Numbered from the stretch's first letter, positions 42,972-51,093 are shown. The stretch is 52,258 nucleotides of DNA from Oscillospiraceae bacterium (GCA_902802565.1 CADCMP010000001.1:64711-116968); one strand, 5' to 3'. Numbers and translations: made by a program. Notes: generated by a model not told the origin, from the letters alone.

Positions 42972-44441
42972 TCAGCGGGAGATGTAGGCACCGCTCTGGG
43001 CATTGGGCATTCCACCGAATCCGAAGAAGTTCCCCTGCTGCTGTTGCTGCTGAGTAGCTGCCTGCTGCTGGGTGGCATTGGCCTCGTCAAAGGTGATGCT
43101 GAGCGTGCTCTCGTTTCCGGAACGGTAGACGGTGATCTCCACCGTGTCCCCGGCACTGTAGCTCTTGATGGCATTGGTGAGATCCTCGTAGCCCTCAATG
43201 GTCTTGTCGCCACACTTTGTGATGATGTCACCCGGCTGGATACCGGCCTTTTCCGCCGCGCTGCCGGTCTCCACGTATTTGACGTAGGCTCCTTCCGGCA
43301 TGTCGTAATACTGTGCTACAGTGGAGGAGTAATTCTGGTCGATGGAGACACCCATCTTGGCCTTGCCGGTGACGTAACCGTTAGTCATCAGATCGTTGGA
43401 GATCTTTTTGGCGTCGTCAGAAGGAATGGCGAATCCCAGACCTTCCACAGTGGCATCACTGCCGGAAGAGGAGTATTTCGCTGTAGCTACACCGATGACT
43501 TCACCGTTGGCGTTATACACCGGACCACCGGAGTTTCCGCTGTTGATGGCAGCGTCCATCTGGAACATGTTGATGGATCCGCCGGATTCCTCGGTGGTGA
43601 CATCGCGATCCAGAGCGCTGACCATTCCGGAGGTCATGGTGAACTGCAGCTCACCCATGGGGTTTCCAACGGCGTACACCGTATCACCCACACTCATATC
43701 ACTGCTTGATCCGAAGGTCACGGGAACGCAGTCCGAGGCATCGATCTTCAGCACTGCCAGGTCGTTGGAGGAATCCGTCCCAACCACGGTGGCAGAGTAG
43801 GTAGTGCCGTCATAGGTCAGCACATTGATCTCGCTGCCGCTGGAGGACGCCTCACTGATGACGTGGTTGTTGGTGAGGATATAGCCGTCGTCACTGATGA
43901 AAAATCCGGTACCGGACAGAGCCGCCTGGGTTGTCTGGCCGAAGAAGTTCATGTAGGTGATGTTGCTCTGGATACCCACGACCTGTTTGGTAGCCTGATC
44001 ATAGATCTGCGCGGCGGTCATGGTCCCGGTCTGTTTCTTTGCCACTGTGGTGGTCCCGCTTCCGGATGCCTGTGAGGATTCGGAAGCAACCGGTGCGGCA
44101 CTGCCGGAACGGCCCGTCACCATACCGGTGATAAAGCCTCCCAGCACACCCCCGAGAAGGGCGATGCACAGACCCAGCGCCGTGGCCTTGACCTTGGCGC
44201 GGTCCCAGACCTTCTTGGGCTTCTTTTCCGGAGGAACATAGTACCGGGGAGGAGCCGTGGTGTCCTCCTGACGGGTATAGTCCGCATCGGAATACAGACG
44301 GCCTTCCGGTCGTACGTAGTGATATTCCGTATTCTCTTCCGAACCGGTTTCATGAACGGTTTCGGCTGCGTTTTCCGCAGCTTCGGCGGCTTTGGCCGCA
44401 GGATCCTCCTGGATGGGATCAAATTCGTTGTTGTCTGACAT
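42972..44441 (-). CDS. HtrA/DegP-like membrane-anchored serine protease with PDZ domain
   Basis: The protein has 489 residues: an acidic cytoplasmic N-terminus (1-85), one membrane helix (about 88-110), a trypsin-like domain with His193 (NNHVIS), Asp227 (NDLAVLK) and Ser304 (NSGNSGGPVYN), then one PDZ domain (about 385-460). The last residues are a Gln-rich tail. It degrades or refolds misfolded proteins outside the membrane. It has its own intergenic region with palindromes upstream; no near-consensus promoter was found there. Start ATG 44441 has only a weak site. Confidence 0.93.
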   Translation of the reverse strand: MSDNNEFDPIQEDPAAKAAEAAENAAETVHETGSEENTEYHYVRPEGRLYSDADYTRQEDTTAPPRYYVPPEKKPKKVWDRAKVKATALGLCIALLGGVLGGFITGMVTGRSGSAAPVASESSQASGSGTTTVAKKQTGTMTAAQIYDQATKQVVGIQSNITYMNFFGQTTQAALSGTGFFISDDGYILTNNHVISEASSSGSEINVLTYDGTTYSATVVGTDSSNDLAVLKIDASDCVPVTFGSSSDMSVGDTVYAVGNPMGELQFTMTSGMVSALDRDVTTEESGGSINMFQMDAAINSGNSGGPVYNANGEVIGVATAKYSSSGSDATVEGLGFAIPSDDAKKISNDLMTNGYVTGKAKMGVSIDQNYSSTVAQYYDMPEGAYVKYVETGSAAEKAGIQPGDIITKCGDKTIEGYEDLTNAIKSYSAGDTVEITVYRSGNESTLSITFDEANATQQQAATQQQQQQGNFFGFGGMPNAQSGAYISR

Positions 44442-44571
44442 GGCTGTTACTCCGTGTTTTCATGGGATCGCGGGATCCCTGATATTTCTTTGACTCTATC
44501 TTACGGTTATTTTATGAACAAGTCTTAAACAAACTTTTTCAAAGAATTTAAACTTTCCGCGGTGAGCCTGA

Positions 44572-44585
44572 TGCCGGATCCGGCA
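44572..44585. repeat. Perfect 14-bp palindrome upstream of the htrA-like gene
   Basis: TGCCGGATCCGGCA lies 130 bases before the htrA ATG, in a 230-base gap with no gene. It could be an operator or a small hairpin in the leader. Confidence 0.5.
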
Positions 44586-44601
44586 CCGGGGATTATTCTA
44601 T

Positions 44602-44623
44602 ATGTTCAACTTTAAAAGAACAT
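44602..44623. repeat. Inverted repeat ATGTTC-N10-GAACAT upstream of the htrA-like gene
   Basis: Two perfect 6-base half-sites with ten-base centre suit a dimeric regulator. On the minus strand a TAGAAT hexamer lies close downstream. The GTTC/GAAC order is the reverse of the LexA box. Confidence 0.45.
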
Positions 44624-44626
44624 TAA

Positions 44627-44652
44627 AAGTGCGGTGCGCAAAAACGCACCGC
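44627..44652 (-). terminator. Intrinsic terminator after mnmG
   Basis: An 8-bp GC-rich stem (CGCACCGC pairing with GCGGTGCG) with a six-base loop is followed on the minus strand by ACTTTTAA. It lies 20 bases after the mnmG stop. Confidence 0.72.
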
Positions 44653-44671
44653 GTGGTGTTTTAATGAAGGA

Positions 44672-46546
44672 TCATTCGTGACGGGATTCCATCCATATCA
44701 TGAGAACGCTGATATCCGCCGGGGAGACGCCGGAGATCCGGCTGGCCTGTCCGAAGGAACGGGGCCGGATCTTCTGAAGCTTCTCCGCCGCTTCCAGTCG
44801 CAGTCCGCGGATGGCGGTATAGTCCGTGTCCTCCGGGAGAGGACGGTTCTCCATGCGGGAAAACTCCTCCACCTGTGCCATCTGCCGCTGGATGTATCCG
44901 TCGTATTTCAGACGGATCTCCACCTCGTTGATGATCACCGGGTCCAGGTCCGGCCGCAGGGGATCGAAGGGGGCCAGGCAGGCATAGTCCAGCTGTGGCC
45001 GCCGCATGAGATCCGCCAGGGAGAATCCGGTGGCGATGGGATGGGTATCCCTTCCGATAAGGACCTGATTCAGTTCTTCCGAAGGGGAAACATAAGTGTG
45101 CTCCAGCCGGTCCAGTTCCTCTTCCACGGCCGCATACTTGTCCAGCACGCTCTGATGCCGCTCCGGGGAGACCAGCCCGATACGCAGCCCGTAAGCGCTC
45201 AGACGCTGATCGGCGTTGTCCTGACGGTTGATGAGACGGTACTCCGACCGGGAGGTCATCATCCGGTAGGGTTCGTTGGTGCCCTTGGTGACGAGGTCGT
45301 CGATGAGGGTGCCGATGTATCCGTCGGACCGCTTCAGGATGAGAGGTTCCTCGCCCTTCAGCTTCAGCGCCGCGTTGACGCCGGCGATGAAGCCCTGGGC
45401 AGCGGCCTCCTCATAGCCGGAGGAGCCGTTGAACTGTCCGGCGCCGTAGAGACCGCGGATGGCTTTCACTTCCAGGGTGGGAGCCAGTTCCGTGGGGTCG
45501 ATGCAGTCATACTCGATGGCATAGGCGGGGCGGGTGATCTCCGCGTGTTCCAGTCCGGGAATGGTACGGATGAAACGGATCTGCGTATCCTCCGGCATGG
45601 AGGAGGACAGACCCTGCAGATACAGCTCCTCCGTGTTGAGGCCCATGGGCTCCACGAAGAGCTGATGGCGCTTCTTGTCCTTGAAGGTCATGATCTTGGT
45701 CTCGATGCTGGGACAGTACCGGGGACCGACGCCTTCGATGACGCCGGAGTAGATGGGACTGCGGTCCAGATCGCTCCGGATGATGGCATGCGTATCCTCG
45801 TTGGTATAGGTCAGCCAGCAGGTGACCTTGTTTTCCGGTTTTGTTTTTGTGGTAAAGGAGAAGGGCTCGGCATCCTCGTCCCCCAGCTGGATCTCCATTT
45901 TGGAGAAGTCCACGGTGCGGGCGTTGACCCGGGGAGGCGTGCCGGTCTTGAACCGCCGCATGGAAAGACCAAGCTGACGGAGACGGTCTCCCAGAGCATT
46001 GGCGGCAGCCAGACCGTCGGGACCGGAATGGGCGACAGCTTCACCGGTGAAGGTCATGCCTTTCAGATAGGTGCCGGTGGCCAGTACCACGGCACGGCAG
46101 GAAAAGACCGCACCGGTGGCGGTGGTCACGGAGGTGACCTGTCCGTCCTCCACGCCCAGATCCACCACTTCCGCCTGACGTACCCGGAGATGATCCTGCT
46201 GTTCCAGCGTCTGTTTCATCACTTCCTGATAATGCCGCCGGTCCGCCTGCGCACGCAGGGAATAGACGGCGGGCCCCTTGCCCCGGTTGAGCATCCGGTA
46301 CTGGATGCAGGCCTTGTCGGCGGCCACGCCCATCTCTCCGCCCATGGCATCCAGCTCCCGCACCAGATGGCCCTTGCCGGTGCCTCCGATGGCGGGATTG
46401 CAGGGCATGTTGCCCACACTGTCCAGATTCACGGTAAAGCATACCGTGTCCAGGCCCATCCGTGCGGCGGCAAGAGCCGCCTCGATGCCGGCGTGTCCGG
46501 CGCCGATGACGGCGATATCACATTGTCCTGCGTCATATGTCTGCAT
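44672..46546 (-). CDS. mnmG: tRNA uridine-5-carboxymethylaminomethyl modification enzyme MnmG (GidA)
   Basis: The protein has 624 residues; ATG 46546 lies seven bases after GGAG, whereas the in-frame TTG at 46552 touches that site. The FAD-binding [43 protein letters not shown] and the [21 protein letters not shown] block are diagnostic. With MnmE it modifies U34 of several tRNAs. mnmE is not adjacent here. The start lies within the 3' end of the thiamine pyrophosphokinase gene (14-base overlap), an unusual pairing. Confidence 0.97.
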   Translation of the reverse strand: MQTYDAGQCDIAVIGAGHAGIEAALAAARMGLDTVCFTVNLDSVGNMPCNPAIGGTGKGHLVRELDAMGGEMGVAADKACIQYRMLNRGKGPAVYSLRAQADRRHYQEVMKQTLEQQDHLRVRQAEVVDLGVEDGQVTSVTTATGAVFSCRAVVLATGTYLKGMTFTGEAVAHSGPDGLAAANALGDRLRQLGLSMRRFKTGTPPRVNARTVDFSKMEIQLGDEDAEPFSFTTKTKPENKVTCWLTYTNEDTHAIIRSDLDRSPIYSGVIEGVGPRYCPSIETKIMTFKDKKRHQLFVEPMGLNTEELYLQGLSSSMPEDTQIRFIRTIPGLEHAEITRPAYAIEYDCIDPTELAPTLEVKAIRGLYGAGQFNGSSGYEEAAAQGFIAGVNAALKLKGEEPLILKRSDGYIGTLIDDLVTKGTNEPYRMMTSRSEYRLINRQDNADQRLSAYGLRIGLVSPERHQSVLDKYAAVEEELDRLEHTYVSPSEELNQVLIGRDTHPIATGFSLADLMRRPQLDYACLAPFDPLRPDLDPVIINEVEIRLKYDGYIQRQMAQVEEFSRMENRPLPEDTDYTAIRGLRLEAAEKLQKIRPRSFGQASRISGVSPADISVLMIWMESRHE

Positions 46547-47174
46547 GGGCAAACTCCACTTCTTCGGAATAGATGGCGATGAGGGATCCGTCCTCCACCG
46601 TTACGGAGGAGGGGATGCCAAGAAAGGAATTGCTGCATCCCACGGGAAAGTCCGAGGTGACGTCAGCATCCGTCAGTTCATATTTCATTCCCCGTATGGT
46701 GACGCCCCGTGCGATGCCGTCGAGGCAGAACAGGGAAACGTCTCCCCGGGCGGAAGCCGGGAAGGTGACGGTCTCGTTGCAGATCCCCCGGTAAATGATG
46801 CCTTTGCCGTGCATCCTGCCTCGGGCACCGTGCCGGTGCAGGAACAGCAGGCACTGGAGATTGGCAATGGTGTGATCGGCACGCCCGCCGGTCACGCCGT
46901 AGAGCTCGAACTGCCGGTACCCTTTCTCCAGCCCGATGCGGATGGCGGCCAGGGTGTCGGTGTCGTCCTTCTCCACGGGCATCCTTATGATGTTTGGATG
47001 ATCCGGCGCGGTTCCCAGAGAATCAAAATCTCCCACCACCAGATCCGGCGTGACCTGCTGCTGCACGCACCAGCGGTATCCGGCATCGGCGGCAATGAGA
47101 AGATCCTCCGGCGCGGGATTGGAATGGAATCCGAAAAAGTCCCCGGCGCCGACGATGATGCATCTGCCGTCCAT
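46533..47174 (-). CDS. thiN: Thiamine pyrophosphokinase
   Basis: This 213-residue enzyme makes thiamine diphosphate from thiamine and ATP. Motifs [29 protein letters not shown] and [14 protein letters not shown] form the active site in order. The C-terminal beta domain that binds thiamine spans about 140-213. AGGAG lies nine bases before ATG 47174. No TPP riboswitch was recognised in the 126-base upstream gap; only a promoter and the terminator of the neighbour are there. Confidence 0.95.
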   Translation of the reverse strand: MDGRCIIVGAGDFFGFHSNPAPEDLLIAADAGYRWCVQQQVTPDLVVGDFDSLGTAPDHPNIIRMPVEKDDTDTLAAIRIGLEKGYRQFELYGVTGGRADHTIANLQCLLFLHRHGARGRMHGKGIIYRGICNETVTFPASARGDVSLFCLDGIARGVTIRGMKYELTDADVTSDFPVGCSNSFLGIPSSVTVEDGSLIAIYSEEVEFAHADI

Positions 47175-47206
47175 AATGAAAAACTCCTGCTTAAAAATCT
47201 TTCCTC

Positions 47207-47212
47207 AGTATA
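47207..47212 (-). promoter_or_regulatory. Extended -10 promoter candidate for thiN-mnmG
   Basis: On the minus strand TGC-TATACT forms an extended -10; the -35 region is poor. It lies 33 bases before the ATG. Confidence 0.5.
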
Positions 47213-47251
47213 GCACACCGCCGGAACAAAAACATCAGAAAAAGCGAAAAA

Positions 47252-47280
47252 GGAGGACGGAGCCTGAGCTTCCGTCCTCC
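47252..47280 (-). terminator. Strong intrinsic terminator after the alpha/beta hydrolase gene
   Basis: A 10-bp stem GGAGGACGGA/TCCGTCCTCC is followed on the minus strand by a T run. It lies 20 bases after the hydrolase stop. Confidence 0.93.
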
Positions 47281-47300
47281 GGGTATTTCTGGAGCATATA

Positions 47301-48143
47301 CTATTTGTTGACGATGCGGTCACGATCGGAGACCCCGCCGGCCTCCCGCAGGAAATTCCGGATGGCGTCCATGGCACGGGACTGAAGGGCCGGTTTCAGG
47401 AAAATGTGGCCCGCACCGGGAATGACCACAAGACGGGCGATCCGGGGACCGTTCTGTTCCGGCACTTCCTCCTGTACCCTTCGATACATCTCCGCAGCCC
47501 GCCGGGAGTAGGAGAGCGGCACCAGTTCGTCCCGGTCTCCGTGGAGGAGAAGAACGTTGCCCCGGTACGATCCCAGAATCTCGAAAGGATCCAGATCCAT
47601 GACGGAGGCAGCATACTCCCGCCCCAGCATCATCGGTCCGCACCGGAACGTTTCCGGGATCGCGTTCGGATCAAACTTCGACATCATCATCGTTCCCTTC
47701 CGGGCATCATCGGGGATGGACAGTGCCGGGTAGAGGAGGATCAGCATCTCGATCTGTTCCGGATGACGGGCCGCCACCAGTCCGGACACCAGTCCGCCCT
47801 GACTGCAGCCCAGCAGAGTGATGTGGTGTTCATCCGTGTATTCCCGGCTGAGGGCATAGGCCATGACCGCTTCCAGATCCCGGCATTCCGTGAAGACCGA
47901 CATGTCTTCCGACCTGCCGCCGCTGGATCCAACGACACAGCCTCCGCAGAAATCATAGGTGAAGGCGGCATAGCCCAGTTCCGCGAACATTTTGGCATAG
48001 CGTGCAACGAACAGACGGTTTGTCATGAACTCATGACTCAGGATCACGATGGGCAGACGGTTTCCGTCCTTTTGCCGGTATACCGCACCCCGGATGGTGA
48101 GACCGTCCCGGGAGCAGTGAAACAGTGTCCGTGTTATTGACAT
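47301..48143 (-). CDS. Alpha/beta hydrolase (S33/esterase-like)
   Basis: The protein has 280 residues; ATG 48143 has GGAGG about nine bases upstream, while the ATG at 48188 has none. The fold is clear: LPIVILSHEFMTNR (oxyanion strand), GCSQGG with nucleophile Ser114, HGDRDELVPLS with the acid Asp, and GAGHIF with the catalytic His. Similar proteins are carboxylesterases or feruloyl-esterase-like; substrate is not predictable. There is no signal peptide, so it is cytoplasmic. It lies downstream of a 3D-domain gene but two hairpins separate them. Confidence 0.87.
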   Translation of the reverse strand: MSITRTLFHCSRDGLTIRGAVYRQKDGNRLPIVILSHEFMTNRLFVARYAKMFAELGYAAFTYDFCGGCVVGSSGGRSEDMSVFTECRDLEAVMAYALSREYTDEHHITLLGCSQGGLVSGLVAARHPEQIEMLILLYPALSIPDDARKGTMMMSKFDPNAIPETFRCGPMMLGREYAASVMDLDPFEILGSYRGNVLLLHGDRDELVPLSYSRRAAEMYRRVQEEVPEQNGPRIARLVVIPGAGHIFLKPALQSRAMDAIRNFLREAGGVSDRDRIVNK

Positions 48144-48179
48144 ATCTGTTTTCCTCCTTCCTCCGAAGGGGCAAATGTA

Positions 48180-48203
48180 CGGTGACACCGGATTCCGTCA
48201 CCG
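48180..48203. repeat. Inverted repeat CGGTGAC / GTCACCG
   Basis: A 7-bp stem with a ten-base loop lies about 37 bases before the hydrolase ATG. No T tract follows, so it is a leader structure or operator rather than a terminator. Confidence 0.45.
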
Positions 48204-48214
48204 GCCGACAGCAA

Positions 48215-48245
48215 AGCGGCAGAACCGTTCACGGGAACTGCCGCT
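48215..48245 (-). terminator. Nested hairpin after the 3D-domain gene (possible terminator)
   Basis: Outer arms AGCGGCAG/CTGCCGCT enclose inner arms CCGT/ACGG. The structure lies 38 bases past the stop of the 3D-domain gene. Only a short T stretch follows, so it could be a Rho-independent stop of low strength or an mRNA-stabilising end. Confidence 0.5.
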
Positions 48246-48282
48246 GACTGGAGATTCGATTAACATAATAAAAGAAAGGGGA

Positions 48283-48735
48283 TCATCCGCGAAGAATGTA
48301 GACATCCGCCTCCCGGACACCGAAGGCATTGCAGGAAGACACATCCCCCAGATAGATATCCATCCAGTTGGAGGAGTGCCAGGACGCTCCGCGATCCTCC
48401 ACCACGCGCTCACCGATGCCGTCCACATAGACCCGGGTGCCCAGCGGAAGGGAATTGCAGGCCACGGTATAGCCTACCGTGGGAAAAGCACCGTTTGCGC
48501 AGGGAGCACCGGTCCATTCGTATGCGGTGAGCACAAAATGGCCGTGAAATGCATAATTGCCGAGATCCGATTTGGGATCCTGATCCAGGCTGAGAACATC
48601 ATCGGAAAGCACCCGTGCCGCGCCGGAGACTTCGTCAAAATCGAAAACGGACTCCGTCTGGGCTCCGGGAATGAGCTGGATCAGTCCCACCGCCAGAGCA
48701 ATGGCGATCAGGACACCAAGCAGTGCTTTCTGCAT
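48283..48735 (-). CDS. Secreted 3D-domain protein (putative peptidoglycan-active)
   Basis: The protein has 150 residues; ATG 48735 follows GAGGTGG. An in-frame ATG at 48756 lies about seven bases from the predicted transcript start and has no site. A signal peptide or membrane anchor covers about residues 3-22. The C-terminal half matches the 3D (three-aspartate) domain, a double-psi barrel related to MltA-type lytic transglycosylases: FVLTAYEWTGAP, PLGTRVYVDGIG, VVEDRGASW and NWMDIYLGD. The aspartates are present. A role in cell-wall turnover is likely from the family. Confidence 0.85.
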   Translation of the reverse strand: MQKALLGVLIAIALAVGLIQLIPGAQTESVFDFDEVSGAARVLSDDVLSLDQDPKSDLGNYAFHGHFVLTAYEWTGAPCANGAFPTVGYTVACNSLPLGTRVYVDGIGERVVEDRGASWHSSNWMDIYLGDVSSCNAFGVREADVYILRG

Positions 48736-48769
48736 GCTTCCACCTCTCTTTGCCATAAAGGTTGTTTAT

Positions 48770-48798
48770 ATTATACTAAAAGTTTTCATTTTTGTCCA
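48770..48798 (-). promoter_or_regulatory. Promoter of the 3D-domain gene
   Basis: On the minus strand TGGACA (48793-48798) and TATAAT (48770-48775) have a 17-base spacer. Confidence 0.85.
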
Positions 48799-48818
48799 AT
48801 TTCGGGACCTTGGGTTGA

Positions 48819-48921
48819 CATAATTACCGCAGAAAAGTTCGGAATAACTGCGATAATATCGACTCTAAGTTACTAAAGTCTGGTATTATCGCGTTTCCGG
48901 TGAATACTGGATGTAATTATG
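48819..48921. repeat. 103-bp nested inverted repeat (MITE-like or structured RNA element)
   Basis: Paired arms occur in nested order: CATAATTAC (48819-48827) with GTAATTATG (48913-48921); CGGAA (48840-48844) with TTCCG (48895-48899); GCGATAATA (48850-48858) with TATTATCGC (48884-48892); GACT (48861-48864) with AGTC (48877-48880). The element is AT-rich and lies between the 3D-gene promoter and a small ORF, whose stop codon falls in the right arm. No terminator T tract follows. It could be a miniature mobile element, a cruciform-type binding region or a structured RNA. Confidence 0.6.
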
Positions 48922-48991
48922 CGGTGATGTAATCCCGCAGGCAAAGCGCCAGCAGGACCAGAGAGCACAGAGCCAGAATGATCTTCAGCAT
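48917..48991 (-). CDS. Small hydrophobic peptide, 24 residues
   Basis: The ATG at 48991 is preceded by AAGGAGGGG with ideal spacing, among the best ribosome-binding sites in the window. The peptide has 24 residues: a short basic start (MLK), one hydrophobic helix (IILALCSLVLLALCL) and a charged end (RDYITA). It starts 16 bases after the tnpV-like stop, so it is probably co-transcribed. It looks like a single-span membrane micropeptide, similar in form to type I toxins or small membrane regulators; I do not recognise a family. Confidence 0.6.
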   Translation of the reverse strand: MLKIILALCSLVLLALCLRDYITA

Positions 48992-49007
48992 GAAAACCCC
49001 TCCTTGA

Positions 49008-49361
49008 TCAGAATGTGCAGATGAGCTGAGAGAGCACGGCCTGTTCCGCCATGGCCTGGATATCGAAACGGCGGCGGTCCCAGGCGGTGGGATCGGCGGC
49101 AATGCATTCGTCGCGGACCACTTCCTCCCGCATCATGCGTGTGGTGAGTTCTTCCAGATACTCCTCCGCCTGATGCTGCAGGATCAGGCAGTGACGGTCC
49201 AGGGCACCGGACATCTCCATGCTGGAATAGATGCCGCTGTGATGGGATGCAAGATAGTCTTTCCGCATCTGTCCGTATTTCTGCAGAGGCTCCGAGGGAT
49301 CCGCCACGGGACGGGGAGCGGGGAGCGGAAGGTCACGGATGGTATCGTAATTGGTCAGCAT
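49008..49361 (-). CDS. TnpV-family protein (transposon-associated)
   Basis: This 117-residue protein matches the pattern of TnpV, a small protein carried by clostridial transposons. It has LQKYGQMRKDYLASHHSGIYSSMEMSGALDRH in outline (Gly-Arg-type core with YL..H), a central helical segment, AADPTAWDRRR and a final AMAEQAVLSQLI helix. The molecular function of TnpV is unknown. AAGGAGG precedes ATG 49361 by nine bases. No transposase or resolvase is nearby, so it may be a remnant or a domesticated gene. A palindromic regulatory region separates it from a divergent WYL regulator. Confidence 0.72.
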   Translation of the reverse strand: MLTNYDTIRDLPLPAPRPVADPSEPLQKYGQMRKDYLASHHSGIYSSMEMSGALDRHCLILQHQAEEYLEELTTRMMREEVVRDECIAADPTAWDRRRFDIQAMAEQAVLSQLICTF

Positions 49362-49432
49362 AATGGGTTCCTCCTTGTTCAGGTCACTTGGTTCCGCCGG
49401 TGCGGAACCTCTTTATTGTTCCTTCTGATGTC

Positions 49433-49438
49433 ATTATA
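49433..49438 (-). promoter_or_regulatory. Extended -10 promoter candidate for the tnpV-like gene
   Basis: On the minus strand TGC-TATAAT forms a strong extended -10 with a poor -35. The palindrome at 49455-49468 overlaps the -35 region. Confidence 0.6.
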
Positions 49439-49454
49439 GCAGTTAATATGTACA

Positions 49455-49468
49455 AAAGTACGTACTTT
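49455..49468. promoter_or_regulatory. Perfect 14-bp palindrome AAAGTACGTACTTT: candidate operator
   Basis: It lies in the -35 area of the tnpV-side promoter, between two divergent genes. The WYL protein encoded next door is the obvious candidate binder (inference). Confidence 0.55.
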
Positions 49469-49483
49469 GTTATATGGTGATTT

Positions 49484-49498
49484 AATATGTCGCATATT
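49484..49498. promoter_or_regulatory. Palindrome AATATG-TCG-CATATT: candidate operator
   Basis: Arms of six bases sit just upstream of the WYL-gene promoter. AATATG also occurs at 49445, and CATATT at 49505, so several half-sites cluster here. Confidence 0.5.
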
Positions 49499-49510
49499 TT
49501 GAACATATTG

Positions 49511-49539
49511 TGGACTGCTGGGAGAAGATATGATAAAAT
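49511..49539 (+). promoter_or_regulatory. Probable promoter of the WYL regulator gene
   Basis: TGGACT (49511-49516) and TAAAAT (49534-49539) have a 17-base spacer, about 28 bases before the ATG. Confidence 0.6.
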
Positions 49540-49566
49540 AAGAGCATCTTTTTTGGAGGGATTCTT

Positions 49567-50559
49567 ATGGCTAGTGAACAGAACCGTCACCGCATCCTGT
49601 ATCTGCTGAAGTATTTTCAGGAGAAGTCCGACGAGAAGAACGGGGTCAGTATCCGGGACATGCAGTCGGACCTGCAGTCCAAGGGGATCAATGCCGATCG
49701 ACGGACGCTGTACCGGGACATCGAGGAACTCCGTTCCATCGGTTACGACATCATTGCGCAGCGTGGGAAGGGCGAATGCCTGTATTTCCTTGCCAGCCGG
49801 GATTTTGAACTGGCAGAGCTGAAGCTTCTGGTGGATGCCGTGCAGTCCTTTAAATTCATGACCGAGAAGAAGTCCCGCAATCTCATCGACAAACTGAAAT
49901 CCCTCGTCAGCGAACAGGACGCATTGTTCCTGGAGCAGCACACGACTGCCGGCGGCCAGACCAAGTCCCTGAACGAGGAGGTCTATTACAACGTGGACCG
50001 GATCCACACCGCCATCCGGGAGAACCGGCAGATCCGCTTCCAGTATTTCCAGTGGACGGTGTCCAAGGAGATGGCGCTGCGGCACGGAGGAGACTGGTAT
50101 TACGTGAGTCCCTGGGGGCTTCTCTGGGATGATGAGAACTATTACCTCATCGCCTACGACAGCGAAAACCGGGAGATCCGTCATTACCGCGTGGACAAGA
50201 TGCTCCATATCGAAACGCAGGAACAGGAACGGGACGGCGAGGAGCAGTTCGATCAGTTTGATATCGGCAGCTATTCCCGCAAGATGTTCGGCATGTTCGG
50301 CGGCGATCCCGTGGAAGTGAAGCTGCTGTGCAGCAATGACATGGCCGGCGTAATGATCGACCGGTTCGGTACCGGTGTCCGCATGGTGCCGGTCAACGCG
50401 GAGCGGTTCTATGTTCTGGTGGACGTCGTGGTGAGCGAACAGTTCCTCGGCTGGGTCATCTCTCTGGGTGAGGGCGTAACGATCCTGGAACCGGAATCCG
50501 CGGTCAAGGCCATGAAGGAGACGGTAAAACGTCTGAACAAACAGTATCCGGAAGGTTGA
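49567..50559 (+). CDS. HTH/WYL-domain transcriptional regulator
   Basis: This 330-residue protein has an N-terminal winged helix (RHRILYLLKYFQ; ADRRTLYRDIEELRSIGYDI, residues about 6-65), a linker helix, the WYL domain (about 140-235; here WYYVSPWGLLWDDENYYLIAY takes the WYL-like position) and a C-terminal WCX-like domain. WYL domains bind nucleic acid or small ligands and often control stress or defence genes. GGAGGG precedes ATG 49567. The divergent tnpV-like gene and the palindromes between them suggest local control. Confidence 0.92.
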   Translation: MASEQNRHRILYLLKYFQEKSDEKNGVSIRDMQSDLQSKGINADRRTLYRDIEELRSIGYDIIAQRGKGECLYFLASRDFELAELKLLVDAVQSFKFMTEKKSRNLIDKLKSLVSEQDALFLEQHTTAGGQTKSLNEEVYYNVDRIHTAIRENRQIRFQYFQWTVSKEMALRHGGDWYYVSPWGLLWDDENYYLIAYDSENREIRHYRVDKMLHIETQEQERDGEEQFDQFDIGSYSRKMFGMFGGDPVEVKLLCSNDMAGVMIDRFGTGVRMVPVNAERFYVLVDVVVSEQFLGWVISLGEGVTILEPESAVKAMKETVKRLNKQYPEG

Positions 50560-50584
50560 TTCTTTCCGTCTCATGATTTATAGT
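50556..50584 (+). promoter_or_regulatory. Promoter of the DUF4430 lipoprotein gene
   Basis: TTGATT (50556-50561, overlapping the WYL stop codon) and TATAGT (50579-50584) have a 17-base spacer. Confidence 0.75.
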
Positions 50585-50616
50585 AAAGCAGTAATCTTGA
50601 TAGGAGTTAATGTACG

Positions 50617-51078
50617 ATGAGCAAAAATCATAAGCTTTTAAGTCTGATCCTGATTCTGACCCTCATGCTGGGGATTCTGGTCCTTGCCGCAGGCTGCGGC
50701 AAATCCGAACCGGCTCCGGTGGAGGAGACGGCTGCCCCGAAATCCGATGTGGATCTTTCCGATGCCAAGGATGTAGGCGATGGAGAGACCCAGTTCTATT
50801 TCGTGGCGGTGGACCGTGACGGGGACGAGACCGTCTATCTGGTTCACACCGATGAGCAGACCGTCGGAGAGGCGCTGGACGATGAGGACCTCATCGAGAC
50901 GGAAGAACGGGACTACGGCATGTATGTATCGGAAGTCGACGGCGAGGAAGCCGACTACGTCAATGAAGGCGAATACTGGGCACTGTTCGTGGACGGGGAA
51001 TACTGTTCCGAGAGTATCGATTCCCTGAAGATCGATGAAAATGCCGTCTATATCATGCGCATTGAAAAGGCGTGGTAA
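50617..51078 (+). CDS. DUF4430-domain lipoprotein
   Basis: This 153-residue protein has a lipoprotein signal with lipobox LAAGC at about residues 24-28; Cys28 would be lipidated. After a short acidic linker comes a DUF4430 domain of about 90 residues (TVGEALDDEDLIE, GMYVSEVDGEEADYV, YWALFVDGEY). This domain is shared with the transcobalamin C-terminal fold and with some cobalamin- or heme-related surface proteins. The ligand is unknown here. AGGAG lies ten bases before ATG 50617. The gene has its own promoter and is followed by a long hairpin. Confidence 0.85.
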   Translation: MSKNHKLLSLILILTLMLGILVLAAGCGKSEPAPVEETAAPKSDVDLSDAKDVGDGETQFYFVAVDRDGDETVYLVHTDEQTVGEALDDEDLIETEERDYGMYVSEVDGEEADYVNEGEYWALFVDGEYCSESIDSLKIDENAVYIMRIEKAW

Positions 51079-51093
51079 CGAATACAGAGAACA

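Noticed and set aside
44602-44623. LexA/SOS box upstream of the htrA-like gene
   Set aside because: The half-sites are GTTC then GAAC with ten bases between, not GAAC-N4-GTTC.
44678-46582. Antisense frame of about 634 codons opposite mnmG
   Set aside because: Same reasoning; mnmG is unmistakable on the minus strand.
47175-47300. TPP riboswitch upstream of thiamine pyrophosphokinase
   Set aside because: The gap contains only a promoter-like element and the terminator of the neighbouring gene; no THI-box sequence is present.
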